A stretch of DNA of 34,232 nucleotides, from contig CAYQAE010000009.1 of assembly GCA_964415445.1 (NCBI GenBank), forward strand, positions 1 to 34,232, in the 5' to 3' direction. A model generated the notes under the pieces. That model saw only the letters and a program-made list of their open reading frames with translations, searched no databases and was not told where the DNA came from. Of the stretch, positions 7,612-14,099 are shown piece after piece (positions within the stretch are counted from its first letter, which is position 1; every line of letters begins with the position of its first letter). The stretch comes from CAYQAE01 sp964415445 [NCBI: uncultured archaeon]. GTDB lineage: Archaea; CAYQAE01. Both the position numbers and the translations under genes were made by a program.

Positions 7612-9642
7612 ATGGAAGAAAAAAATAAAATAAAATTCATAGACTTTTTTCTAATTGTTTTTGCAATTTTATTTTCATCAATTACTTTTTTTTCATATTT
7701 TTTCCATTATTATTCTGTAACTATTAATTATTTCGTCTATTTTACGTTTTTTTTAATTTTAATTACTTTATTAATAATTTTAACATTAAAAACAAGTATA
7801 GATATTTCAAAACAATCCATACCTATTTTAATATTCATTTTTGCTCTTTTTCTAAGGTTTTTTCTACCTCTCCAATATGTATTTACAGGTACAAATATCG
7901 ATGGAGCACGTCATCTAGATTATATTTATTCTTTATATGAATCTTCGGGATTAAAAGGAGAAGGTACATTAAAAAATATGCAAGGATATCCTCCAGGATA
8001 TCATCTATTAGTTTCTTTTTTTTGGAATTTGTTTGATACTCAAAATTTGTATTTTGTAATGGGTATACCCGCTTTTTTTAGCTCTTTATCTGTTTTAGCA
8101 ATTTATTCTACAACAGAACATATTTTTGATCATAAAGCAGCAATGTTTGCTGGATTTTTTGCAGCAATTTCAAGACCACTTATCTATATGCTCTTGTATT
8201 CTTATTATCCACAAACTGTAGCTACTACATATATTAGCATACTTTTGCTCCTTTTTGTAATGTATCTAAAATCTCATAACTATAAACTATTTTTTGTAAT
8301 TTTATTTGCATTAGGTGCAAATTTAATAACATATGATCCTATCTTTACTTTGATATTTATAATTTGCATTTTGTTTTGGACTTTAACTACAAAATTATTA
8401 CATAAGGCTTATTTTGTAATTCTAATCTTTTTTGGAACATTTTTACTTTCCTACCCGTATTTAGCTGATGAATATATCCAAGAAGGTACAAATAAGTATG
8501 TTTTAGATGAATTTAAAGACAAATTGTTTGAAAATAGTGATTTTGAATCCCAAGCTCATCAAAATTTAAATTTAGAGGTTTCTTTCAATACTATTTCCTA
8601 TTTTATGTTAATTACTTCATTTTTAGGTCTGTTTGTTTTATTTAAAGAAAGAAGTAGTTCTCATTTAATTGTAGCTGAGATGTATATAATTTATTTTTTA
8701 GCTTTGATATTCACAGAAACCTTGATTGTAGATCATTACATATCATTTAAAATAGCATTATCTTTTTTTCCAGTTTATATTACTTCAGGGGTCTTTTTTA
8801 GTTTTCTTTATTCTAAAATAAATATAATTTCACCTTCTACTTACCTAAAAAAAGCTTTATCATTATTAATTTGTTTTTCTTTTTTAATATTAGCTCTACT
8901 TCCTCAATATTTTGAATTAAATCAAATTGATGACTATATCTATGATTTTGATCCATATCTACCCCAAACTTATATGGGAATAAAAGCTGCAGTAGATTTT
9001 CCTCAATCTTTAAGTGAAGAAGAATTAAATGCAGCAAAATATATACATGATAATTTTAATAATTCTGAGTCATTTTTGCTAGCTCATTCTGATACTTTAG
9101 TTACAAAGACACTTACAGAAGGGTATATGACTGCAATATCTCATCATGAAATTTTTTATGATCATAGTGATTATAATTATACTCTAATTATAGATAAAAA
9201 AATACCTAATAATTTGCAAGATTATAATAATTTAGCAATAATCTCAGAAAATGATTCTAGGTATTTTAGTAACTCATATATTTCATCTACTAATTTTAAA
9301 ATATTAACTTTAAATTATAAGCAATATAATACTACTGAAGTAGATATATATTCTACATTTCAATTTTTTGGATCTAATAATAAAAATTATATTTACAATC
9401 CTTTTTTAGAAATTCAAAATTCAACTCATTTTATTAGAAAATATATAGACGAGGGTAATTTTTCACAAAAACCTAAATATTATGAAAGAGGCGTATCCAA
9501 TTCTTTATCTTTTGATTTAATTTCTGGAAATTATAGTGTTTATCGAGGATGTGAAGATTATGGAATTTTTAATTCAACTTTAGAAAATTATACTTTGTTA
9601 GGTGAAAAATTAGAATATGTATCAAGTTTTGAAGTTTTATAA
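7612..9642 (+). CDS. Large polytopic membrane protein, GT-C glycosyltransferase-like
   Basis: A 676-residue protein with about eleven membrane helices over residues 10-440 and a soluble, probably external, C-terminal domain (about 450-676). The first external loop after the second or third helix has TGTNIDGARHLDYIYSLY (92-109) and YPPGYHLL (126-133). This resembles the acidic catalytic loop of GT-C enzymes, and the architecture of helical bundle plus external tail resembles oligosaccharyl or lipid-linked sugar transferases. The WWDYG motif of AglB/STT3 is absent, so it is not AglB. Sequons occur in the tail. Its last 55 bases overlap the convergent GT87-like gene. Function beyond glycan assembly is not assignable. 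Confidence 0.65.
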   Translation: MEEKNKIKFIDFFLIVFAILFSSITFFSYFFHYYSVTINYFVYFTFFLILITLLIILTLKTSIDISKQSIPILIFIFALFLRFFLPLQYVFTGTNIDGARHLDYIYSLYESSGLKGEGTLKNMQGYPPGYHLLVSFFWNLFDTQNLYFVMGIPAFFSSLSVLAIYSTTEHIFDHKAAMFAGFFAAISRPLIYMLLYSYYPQTVATTYISILLLLFVMYLKSHNYKLFFVILFALGANLITYDPIFTLIFIICILFWTLTTKLLHKAYFVILIFFGTFLLSYPYLADEYIQEGTNKYVLDEFKDKLFENSDFESQAHQNLNLEVSFNTISYFMLITSFLGLFVLFKERSSSHLIVAEMYIIYFLALIFTETLIVDHYISFKIALSFFPVYITSGVFFSFLYSKINIISPSTYLKKALSLLICFSFLILALLPQYFELNQIDDYIYDFDPYLPQTYMGIKAAVDFPQSLSEEELNAAKYIHDNFNNSESFLLAHSDTLVTKTLTEGYMTAISHHEIFYDHSDYNYTLIIDKKIPNNLQDYNNLAIISENDSRYFSNSYISSTNFKILTLNYKQYNTTEVDIYSTFQFFGSNNKNYIYNPFLEIQNSTHFIRKYIDEGNFSQKPKYYERGVSNSLSFDLISGNYSVYRGCEDYGIFNSTLENYTLLGEKLEYVSSFEVL

Positions 9643-10784
9643 TACAAAACCAACAAATAAAACATAATTATTATTCGTATTGTAACAATTATATACAGAG
9701 AAATTCCTTTTTCTATCTCTAAAGTATATGCATAAAATATAGGATAATCTAGATAATTAAGTATACTTAAAGCAGATAAAATTAAGATATCTTTTTTTTC
9801 TTTAATTAAAAATATTGAAAATGGTATCAACCAAATTAGCCACTGAGGAGAATAAAATTTCGAAAATAGTATAAACCAAAGAATTGAAAACGCAGCCGCA
9901 GATAAAAATTGATCTAAACCTTCTATTTTTACAAATACCAAATAAAAAACAATTGAAAATTGTAAAAATGTAAATAAAACATTTCCTATGACAATTGAGC
10001 CTAGATTTATCTCGCCAAATGAATCATATCCAGTTGCATAAACAATCACTCCTGCAATACTCTCTCTGTTATATTCTCTTTTTGAATGAAATTTATAGGT
10101 ATCTAAAATGTTATCTATCGATACAGTAAGTAGAGTAGGAAGTAAAATAAAAAATGATGATATTGCTAAAATTAAAATGGGTTTAGAGTAGGTTTTTTCC
10201 CTAGATCTGTGTAATTTTAGAAAAAGCGGAAACAATAAAATCGCATACCATTTTGTCCATATTGCTAAAGTTAATGTAAAAAAACTTAGTAGATGCTTAT
10301 TTTTTAAAAATAAATATATACTCAATAATATAAATAAGGCAGGAAGTGCATCATATCTGTTTATTGAAAAATAAAATGTACCTGGCAATAGATATAAATA
10401 TGTGTAGTTAATACTTTTATTCATCAATTGAAGTATTTTTGAAATGACCACTGTCAAAAAAAATGTTATAATGGAACTCATTATTCTAAATAAAATAATA
10501 TAAGTCTCCAAATTATCTGTAAATAAAAGTGGCAATGCAAAATAATATACTGCAATTTGTGGATATTCTATTATTTCTTCTTTGTATGGATATTTATTAT
10601 TTTGCAACCAACTGCTTCTTTGAAAATATACTTCTATATCTCCTCTATCTGATATTGAATGTAGGTCATAACCGAAAAGACCTATATTTTCATATTTGCA
10701 CATAATCGCAGTAAAAGTTGTTATATATACTGCAGAAAATAAAATCAAAAAGAAAAAAGAATTTTTAAATTTCTCTATTCGCAT
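9588..10784 (-). CDS. GT87 (DUF2029)-like polyprenyl-linked mannosyltransferase family protein
   Basis: A protein of 398 residues from ATG 10784, or 400 from TTG 10790. It is polytopic with about nine helices. The segments GDIEVYFQRSSWL, then NKYPYKEEIIEYPQIA in the first loop, and INRYDALPALF near the middle, match the GT87 pattern (D..VY.R...L, PY...EYPP, RYD.LPAL). By family, it uses a lipid-linked sugar such as dolichyl-phosphate mannose. The start lies inside the end of purE, with an overlap of 20-26 bp, so translation is probably coupled although the roles differ. The 3' end overlaps the convergent membrane protein gene by 55 bp, so this and other long overlaps suggest compact packing. 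Confidence 0.72.
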   Translation of the reverse strand: MRIEKFKNSFFFLILFSAVYITTFTAIMCKYENIGLFGYDLHSISDRGDIEVYFQRSSWLQNNKYPYKEEIIEYPQIAVYYFALPLLFTDNLETYIILFRIMSSIITFFLTVVISKILQLMNKSINYTYLYLLPGTFYFSINRYDALPALFILLSIYLFLKNKHLLSFFTLTLAIWTKWYAILLFPLFLKLHRSREKTYSKPILILAISSFFILLPTLLTVSIDNILDTYKFHSKREYNRESIAGVIVYATGYDSFGEINLGSIVIGNVLFTFLQFSIVFYLVFVKIEGLDQFLSAAAFSILWFILFSKFYSPQWLIWLIPFSIFLIKEKKDILILSALSILNYLDYPIFYAYTLEIEKGISLYIIVTIRIIIMFYLLVLYYKTSKLDTYSNFSPNKV

Positions 10785-11223
10785 CTTCAATAGCTTTTTT
10801 CATATCTTTTCTATATTCATCTAGCTTTTTAGCTAGATCTGAATTATTAATTGCTAAAATCTCAATAGCATAAATTGCTGCATTTTTCGCGTTATTTATC
10901 CCCATACAAGCTACAGGAATCCCCGGTGGCATCTGAACTATTGACAATATCGAATCTAGGCCATCTAATTTTACATCAACTGGAACTCCAATTATTGGTT
11001 TATTAGTCTTTGAAGCTAAAACTCCAGGTAGATGCGCAGCTAATCCTGCAATTGCAATATATACATCGTAATTTTTTTTCACAATTTCATCAATTTTTTC
11101 AGGAGTCCTATGAGCTGAAGCTATAATTAGATCATTTTCAACTCCAAACTCATCTAATACATCTTTTGATTTTTTTCCTATCTGTAGATCACTTTTTGAT
11201 CCTATTATTGTACATATTTTCAT
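10765..11223 (-). CDS. purE: N5-carboxyaminoimidazole ribonucleotide mutase/carboxylase PurE
   Basis: A 152-residue cytosolic enzyme of de novo purine synthesis that makes CAIR. The landmarks are GSKSD (8-12), SAHRTP (36-41), AGLAAHLPGVLA (59-70) and LDSILSIVQMPPGIPVA (89-105), which place it in the class I-like PurE family. The length is normal for a single PurE domain. ATG 11223 has a good ribosome site, AAGGTG, shortly upstream. No purK is visible in the window, so whether it uses N5-CAIR or AIR plus CO2 cannot be decided here. PurA, a later enzyme branch towards AMP, is encoded 3 kb away. Confidence 0.96.
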   Translation of the reverse strand: MKICTIIGSKSDLQIGKKSKDVLDEFGVENDLIIASAHRTPEKIDEIVKKNYDVYIAIAGLAAHLPGVLASKTNKPIIGVPVDVKLDGLDSILSIVQMPPGIPVACMGINNAKNAAIYAIEILAINNSDLAKKLDEYRKDMKKAIEDANREI

Positions 11224-11307
11224 ATTTTAGCACCTTTGAACTTTTTAGAAAATAATAAATGAAATTTTTATATTTATCGTATGCTAGCTTATATTTTGTG
11301 AAGTTTT

Positions 11308-11472
11308 ATGAAATATTCACAAACATGTCCAAAATGTGGAGGCCAGGATTTAAGGAATCGAGAAGTATCCATGTCAACAAGCTCGCTTAATAAATCCAAT
11401 TATGTATTTGAAAGTTATATTTGCGTAAATTGTAAATATACAGAGTTTTATCTAAAATTTGCAGGAGTTTAA
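11308..11472 (+). CDS. 54-residue zinc-ribbon protein
   Basis: A small ORF starting at ATG 11308 and encoding MKYSQTCPKCGGQDLRNREV and on to a terminal FAGV. It has two Cys pairs, CPKC (residues 7-10) and CVNC (39-42), about 28 residues apart, which is a classical zinc-ribbon layout. A TATA-like stretch (TTTTTATATTTATC, about 11264-11277) stands upstream. It lies between divergent purE and the tRNA gene, and its stop codon is only 8 bases before the inferred 5' end of that tRNA, so the two may share a primary transcript. Similar tiny zinc ribbons are common in archaea and their function is usually unknown. Confidence 0.75.
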   Translation: MKYSQTCPKCGGQDLRNREVSMSTSSLNKSNYVFESYICVNCKYTEFYLKFAGV

Positions 11473-11483
11473 AAACATCTGGG

Positions 11484-11523
11484 CTCAAACATTGGCGAGG
11501 GGCGTATTATTTGGCGCTCGATG
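11484..11523 (+). other. Putative third tRNA intron in the acceptor stem (position 3/4)
   Basis: A 40-nt G+C-rich segment separating GGG at 11481 from CCCG at 11524. Its removal rebuilds GGGCCCG, a perfect partner for CGGGCCC. CGAG/CTCG (11496-11499 with 11517-11520) can form a hairpin within it. A 4-bp helix CATC/GATG (11476-11479 with 11520-11523) flanks the junctions, but the bulges are not the canonical 3+3, so the exact borders (2/3, 3/4 or 4/5) are uncertain. Trans-supply of the 5' end is an alternative. Confidence 0.45.
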
Positions 11524-11528
11524 CCCGT

Positions 11529-11548
11529 AAACATATTTTGTTGGGTAA
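11529..11548 (+). other. tRNA intron between positions 8 and 9 with bulge-helix-bulge features
   Basis: A 20-nt segment. Exon GCCC (11523-11526) pairs with intron GGGT (11543-11546) as a 4-bp central helix (one G-U pair). It is followed on each strand by a 3-nt bulge (GTA 11527-11529; AAA 11547-11549), and the intron closes with the hairpin AACA/TGTT (11530-11533 with 11539-11542). Cutting between the second and third bulge bases, as archaeal tRNA endonuclease does, restores T8-A9 exactly. Confidence 0.8.
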
Positions 11549-11584
11549 AGCTTAGTTTGGTAGAGCGCCAGGCTCATAACCTGG

Positions 11585-11613
11585 AAGAAGACACCAATCG
11601 TGCTTCTGGGGAT
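11585..11613 (+). other. tRNA intron at position 43/44 (start of the variable region)
   Basis: A 29-nt segment. An internal hairpin AGAAG/CTTCT (11586-11590 with 11603-11607), extended by CAC/GTG, is flanked by a short exon-intron helix (CCT 11580-11582 with GGG 11608-11610, one G-U pair) and two 3-nt bulges (GGA 11583-11585; ATC 11612-11614). Excision gives the ordinary 5-nt variable region CGGTC. The central helix is 3 bp plus an A-G mismatch, so it is a relaxed motif. Confidence 0.7.
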
Positions 11614-11751
11614 CGGTCAGGGGTTCAAACCCCCTCGGGCCCACCATATACTTTTTGATTTGGATTAATTTAAAATAGATTCTTTTTATAATTAATAGTT
11701 TAGTTGAAAATATTTTTTGAATTTTGGCATAAATTTTTTACAGTTGTCCTA

Positions 11752-11785
11752 CAAAAGCAAAATATAATATTTATCATGGTGATAA
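11752..11785 (+). promoter_or_regulatory. TATA-type promoter and GGTGAT ribosome site of the KaiC-like gene
   Basis: An AT-rich TATA-like stretch AAAATATAATATTTA (about 11758-11772) precedes GGTGAT at 11780-11785, which lies 4 bases before the ATG at 11790. The arrangement implies a very short leader. Confidence 0.45.
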
Positions 11786-11789
11786 TATT

Positions 11790-12536
11790 ATGGCAGATGA
11801 GACTTCAGATAGGGTACCTACAGGTATTCCAGGATTAGATGATATGTTAGAAGGTGGACTCCAAAGAGATGGAATTTATCTTCTAGCTGGTGATACAGGT
11901 GCTGGTAAAACAATTTTTTCTTCACAATTTTTATATGTAGGTGCAGTCAAGTATGATCAACCAGGTGTTATGATTTCACTCGAGGAGAGATCAGAAGATA
12001 TTAGACGTAATCTTACAAAATTTGGTTGGAATTTTGAAAAATTAGAAGAATATGGAAAAATTGTAGTAGCTGATATCCCCCGATTTAGGAAATTAGTTGC
12101 AACTGATAAAGAGACAACATCAGGGGGTCTTATGACATTTGAACAACTCCAAAAATTCATAAAAATGTGTGTAGATGCAACAAATGCAAAAAGGCTAGTA
12201 GTTGACTCTCTCACTGCAATTGGTATTTTATATGAATCAAAATCACATTTTAGACAGGATTTATTTAGGTTTTTTGAATTTATAAGAGATTTAGGATGTA
12301 CTACTTTAGTTACTACAGAACTTTTAGAAGCTTCCACCGGAATTAGTCGATTTGATTGTGAAGAATTTCTAGCTCAAGGAGTAATTGTTATAAGATATCA
12401 AAAAGCAGCAGGAGATTATAGAAGAACTGTAACTATTAGAAAAATGCGAGGAACAAATCATGGATCAAAAGTATCTCCACTTGATATATCCCCAGATGGT
12501 ATGGTCGTTCATCCTGAAGAGAAAGTATATGAATAG
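11790..12536 (+). CDS. Single-domain KaiC-like RecA-superfamily ATPase
   Basis: A 248-residue protein with one KaiC domain. The N-terminal VPTGIPGLDDMLEGGL is the family entry motif. Walker A is GDTGAGKT (34-41), the catalytic Glu pair is in SLEE (63-66), and Walker B is RLVVDS (135-140). MRGTNH near the end is the conserved KaiC/RadA-like C-terminal motif. Archaeal single-KaiC proteins are mostly regulators of unknown target, some tied to motility or signalling, and a circadian role should not be assumed. It carries a strong GGTGAT ribosome site. A small ORF follows 9 bp after the stop and probably belongs to the same transcript. Confidence 0.9.
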   Translation: MADETSDRVPTGIPGLDDMLEGGLQRDGIYLLAGDTGAGKTIFSSQFLYVGAVKYDQPGVMISLEERSEDIRRNLTKFGWNFEKLEEYGKIVVADIPRFRKLVATDKETTSGGLMTFEQLQKFIKMCVDATNAKRLVVDSLTAIGILYESKSHFRQDLFRFFEFIRDLGCTTLVTTELLEASTGISRFDCEEFLAQGVIVIRYQKAAGDYRRTVTIRKMRGTNHGSKVSPLDISPDGMVVHPEEKVYE

Positions 12537-12545
12537 ATTTTAATT

Positions 12546-12926
12546 TTGGCAGATTATATCTCTATCTATCAATCTATAGTAGATGCAGTAGTTAATTCAG
12601 CTAAAAATTTATTGGGTCCAGATACTACAGAAGCTCTTATTGAAAATGCTTTAGAAGAATCTAGACTCGATCCGTCTTTATTTAAAATAAAAGAAGCTTC
12701 TTTGATTTTATCCTCATCTAACGTTGATGAATTAGGAGATAATTTGAATTCATTTCTAGAAAGCTTTTCAAATTCTTTAAGTGAAGCTATAAATCCATTA
12801 ATTGTCTCGAATTTGCTATCTAATAAAATTAAAGATACTGTAGAGAAACAGGATATAGAGGAAAAAATTAAGAAATTAGGATTAGATAAAAAACTTTTAG
12901 TTTTAGATGGTATCATAAAGAAATAG
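12546..12926 (+). CDS. Small helical protein of unknown function following the KaiC-like gene
   Basis: A 126-residue predicted cytosolic protein that I do not recognise. It starts with TTG at 12546, nine bases after the KaiC-like stop. The sequence is predicted mostly helical: an N-terminal segment with SAKNLLGPDTTEALIENALE, a Ser/Leu-rich middle, and a charged C-terminus rich in Lys, Glu and Asp. No Cys or metal-binding pattern is seen. Because of the tight spacing it may be a partner or regulator of the KaiC-like ATPase. Its reading frame shows normal codon use, which supports it as a real gene although the start is non-ATG. Confidence 0.65.
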   Translation: MADYISIYQSIVDAVVNSAKNLLGPDTTEALIENALEESRLDPSLFKIKEASLILSSSNVDELGDNLNSFLESFSNSLSEAINPLIVSNLLSNKIKDTVEKQDIEEKIKKLGLDKKLLVLDGIIKK

Positions 12927-13000
12927 TTTTTTGCTCATTTTAAAATATTAGGATATTCTTTTTTATAAATATAGACATTTAGAGGTAGGTTGTGTTAAGT

Positions 13001-13010
13001 TTATATATTA
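13001..13010 (+). promoter_or_regulatory. TATA box for the structured RNA at 13031
   Basis: TTATATATTA at 13001-13010 is an archaeal-type TATA element, centred about 26 bases before the first G-rich base of the structured RNA (13031), which is the canonical distance to a start site. Confidence 0.5.
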
Positions 13011-13030
13011 TGTCCATCTAACTATATATA

Positions 13031-13396
13031 GGTGCGGCTGTGTATAGTTATCACGAAAACGTGAAGCGAACATACGCGGCCCTAATTGAGCTAGATTTGT
13101 GATAGTGACCTTAGGGCCACTGAACGAGAATATATTTCCTCGTTCCGAGCTTTGAATTAAAGTAACTTGGCGTTAGCGCCAAGGGTTGAGAATCACGATC
13201 CTTAACCATACTTTCCACTCTCCTTATAGGAGACATATGACTATTCTCCATTTTATAGGTATGGAGCCTAGCATGTAGATATGCCAGACTCCAGTTCGCT
13301 CTTTTCTAAAAAAGCATCTGAGACAGAAGAGTTACTCAAGCTCTGTTCCTTTTTGCAGATTTCCACAAAAAGGCGATATCCCAAAATATTTTTTTT
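13031..13396 (+). ncRNA. Structured non-coding RNA of unknown class
   Basis: A G+C-richer island with no credible ORF, preceded by a TATA box and ended by a T-run (13390-13397). Perfect helices line its length: GGCTGTGTA/TACGCGGCC (13036-13044 with 13073-13081, capped by CACG-AAAA-CGTG), GGCCCTAA/TTAGGGCC (13078-13085 with 13111-13118, sharing bases with the first), GAACGAG/CTCGTTC (13122-13128 with 13139-13145), CTTGGCG-TTAG-CGCCAAG (13066 offset, 13166-13183), GGTTGAG/CTTAACC (13184-13190 with 13201-13207), TCTCC-TTATA-GGAGA (13219-13233), TGGAG/CTCCA (13262-13266 with 13289-13293) and CCTTTTTG/CAAAAAGG (13348-13355 with 13366-13373). The helix written with TTAG loop is at 13166-13183. It lacks the SRP RNA helix-8 motif and the RNase P motifs, and I recognise no family. 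Confidence 0.75.
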
Positions 13397-13547
13397 ATCC
13401 TAAATCATTAAAAAAGTTATTCAGGTTTTTTCTTTTTTCCTTATTTTGTACATTTTTTTAAAATTAAACCATCAATTTATGTATCATTTTTTTTTATAAG
13501 TGTAGTCTTTTTTTAAAAATTCATTTCAAAAATTACAATTATTTCTC
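13397..13547. other. T-rich intergenic spacer, likely two-way transcription termination zone
   Basis: About 150 bases without an ORF, made of repeated T-runs of 6-9 bases (for example at about 13425, 13432, 13453 and 13488). T-runs on the sense strand end archaeal transcripts, so this zone probably terminates the structured RNA. I see nothing else in it. Confidence 0.4.
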
Positions 13548-14099
13548 TTATATTATATCATTGAAATTTTTTTGCAGGTAATTTATGCTACCAGGTTTTT
13601 TTGAAATTTTGTTTTCAAAAATTAGTTTAGCAATATTTGTAATTTGATCAATTGATCTCTCTGTTGTGTCTATTTCATTAACTTTATCTATTTCATGGAT
13701 TTCTATTGCTTCAGACAAGCATACATCAAGTATTTCTGATTCTATGTTTTCTTTTATCTTTTTTCTGCTATAATTTCTTTTTGAGAGTCTTTTTTTAAGT
13801 TTTTTTGGGTTACATCTTAAAACCACAACTTTATCTGCATCTTCATAAATATGTGAGAAGTGACCTTCAATTAGAATATCTCTTTTTTTTTCTCTGCATA
13901 ATTCATTTAGATGATTGATTACTTTTTTTTCATCTGCAACTTTAGTATCATCTTCTTCTGATAAAAATAATTTATGCTTCTTTATCTCTTCATTGAGGTG
14001 AACCACAAAATAATTTTTAGATAATTTTTCTGATACAGAAGTCTTTCCAACACCAGGAGTTCCAGTTAATAAAAAAACCTTATTTTCCAAGTTTTTCAT
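13548..14099 (-). CDS. Adenylate kinase AK6/Fap7-like NTPase
   Basis: A protein of 183 residues from ATG 14099 (a TTG at 14111 would add four). It has a P-loop GTPGVGKT near the N-terminus, an NMP-binding-like region around NYFVVHLNEEIKKHKL, the segment DILIEGHFSH equivalent to the AK6 second motif, and VVLRCNPKKLKKRLSKRNYSRKK, the LID/arginine region. By family, AK6/Fap7 makes ADP from AMP plus ATP and helps mature the small ribosomal subunit at the 18S/16S 3' end. The start overlaps the end of purA by 20 bp, so the two genes are co-transcribed, both touching adenylate metabolism. Confidence 0.88.
   Translation of the reverse strand: MKNLENKVFLLTGTPGVGKTSVSEKLSKNYFVVHLNEEIKKHKLFLSEEDDTKVADEKKVINHLNELCREKKRDILIEGHFSHIYEDADKVVVLRCNPKKLKKRLSKRNYSRKKIKENIESEILDVCLSEAIEIHEIDKVNEIDTTERSIDQITNIAKLIFENKISKKPGSINYLQKNFNDII

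Larger units (their letters stand above)
11481..11646 (+). tRNA. CAT-anticodon tRNA (elongator Met or Ile2) interrupted by introns
   Basis: The D arm (GCTTAGTTTGGTAGAGC, 11550-11566), anticodon arm (CCAGG-CTCATAA-CCTGG, 11568-11584, anticodon CAT at 11575-11577), T arm (AGGGG-TTCAAAC-CCCCT, 11619-11635), acceptor strand CGGGCCC (11636-11642), discriminator A and an encoded CCA are clear. The 5' acceptor half is not adjacent. Removing 11529-11548 and 11585-11613 gives CCCGT-AGCTTAG and CCTGG-CGGTC-AGGGG, exactly as expected, and joining GGG (11481-11483) to CCC (11524-11526) completes a perfect 7-bp acceptor stem. The spliced RNA would be 74 nt plus CCA. The anticodon stem lacks the three G-C pairs of an initiator. 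Met versus Ile2 (modified C34) cannot be told apart here. A pseudogene is the alternative. Confidence 0.85.

Noticed and set aside
11543-11584. tRNA starting directly at GGGTAAAGCTTAG
   Set aside because: Only four bases would pair with CGGGCCC and the two nucleotides before the D stem would be missing. The intron model restores all of them.
11957-12337. Long antisense frame inside the KaiC-like gene
   Set aside because: A shadow frame rich in Ser and Asn opposite a gene with clear Walker motifs; the same holds for frames at 12569-12916, 16672-16887, 17371-17790 and 20413-20790.
13101-13300. Cobalamin riboswitch, suggested by GCCACTG and GCCAGACTCCAG
   Set aside because: The rest of the conserved core is missing, the RNA is followed by a terminator zone rather than a gene on its strand, and the element is too long.
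13031-13396. Signal recognition particle RNA
   Set aside because: The size and the TATA box fit, but the obligatory helix-8 motif is absent on both strands and the 5' and 3' ends do not pair into the long helix 5.
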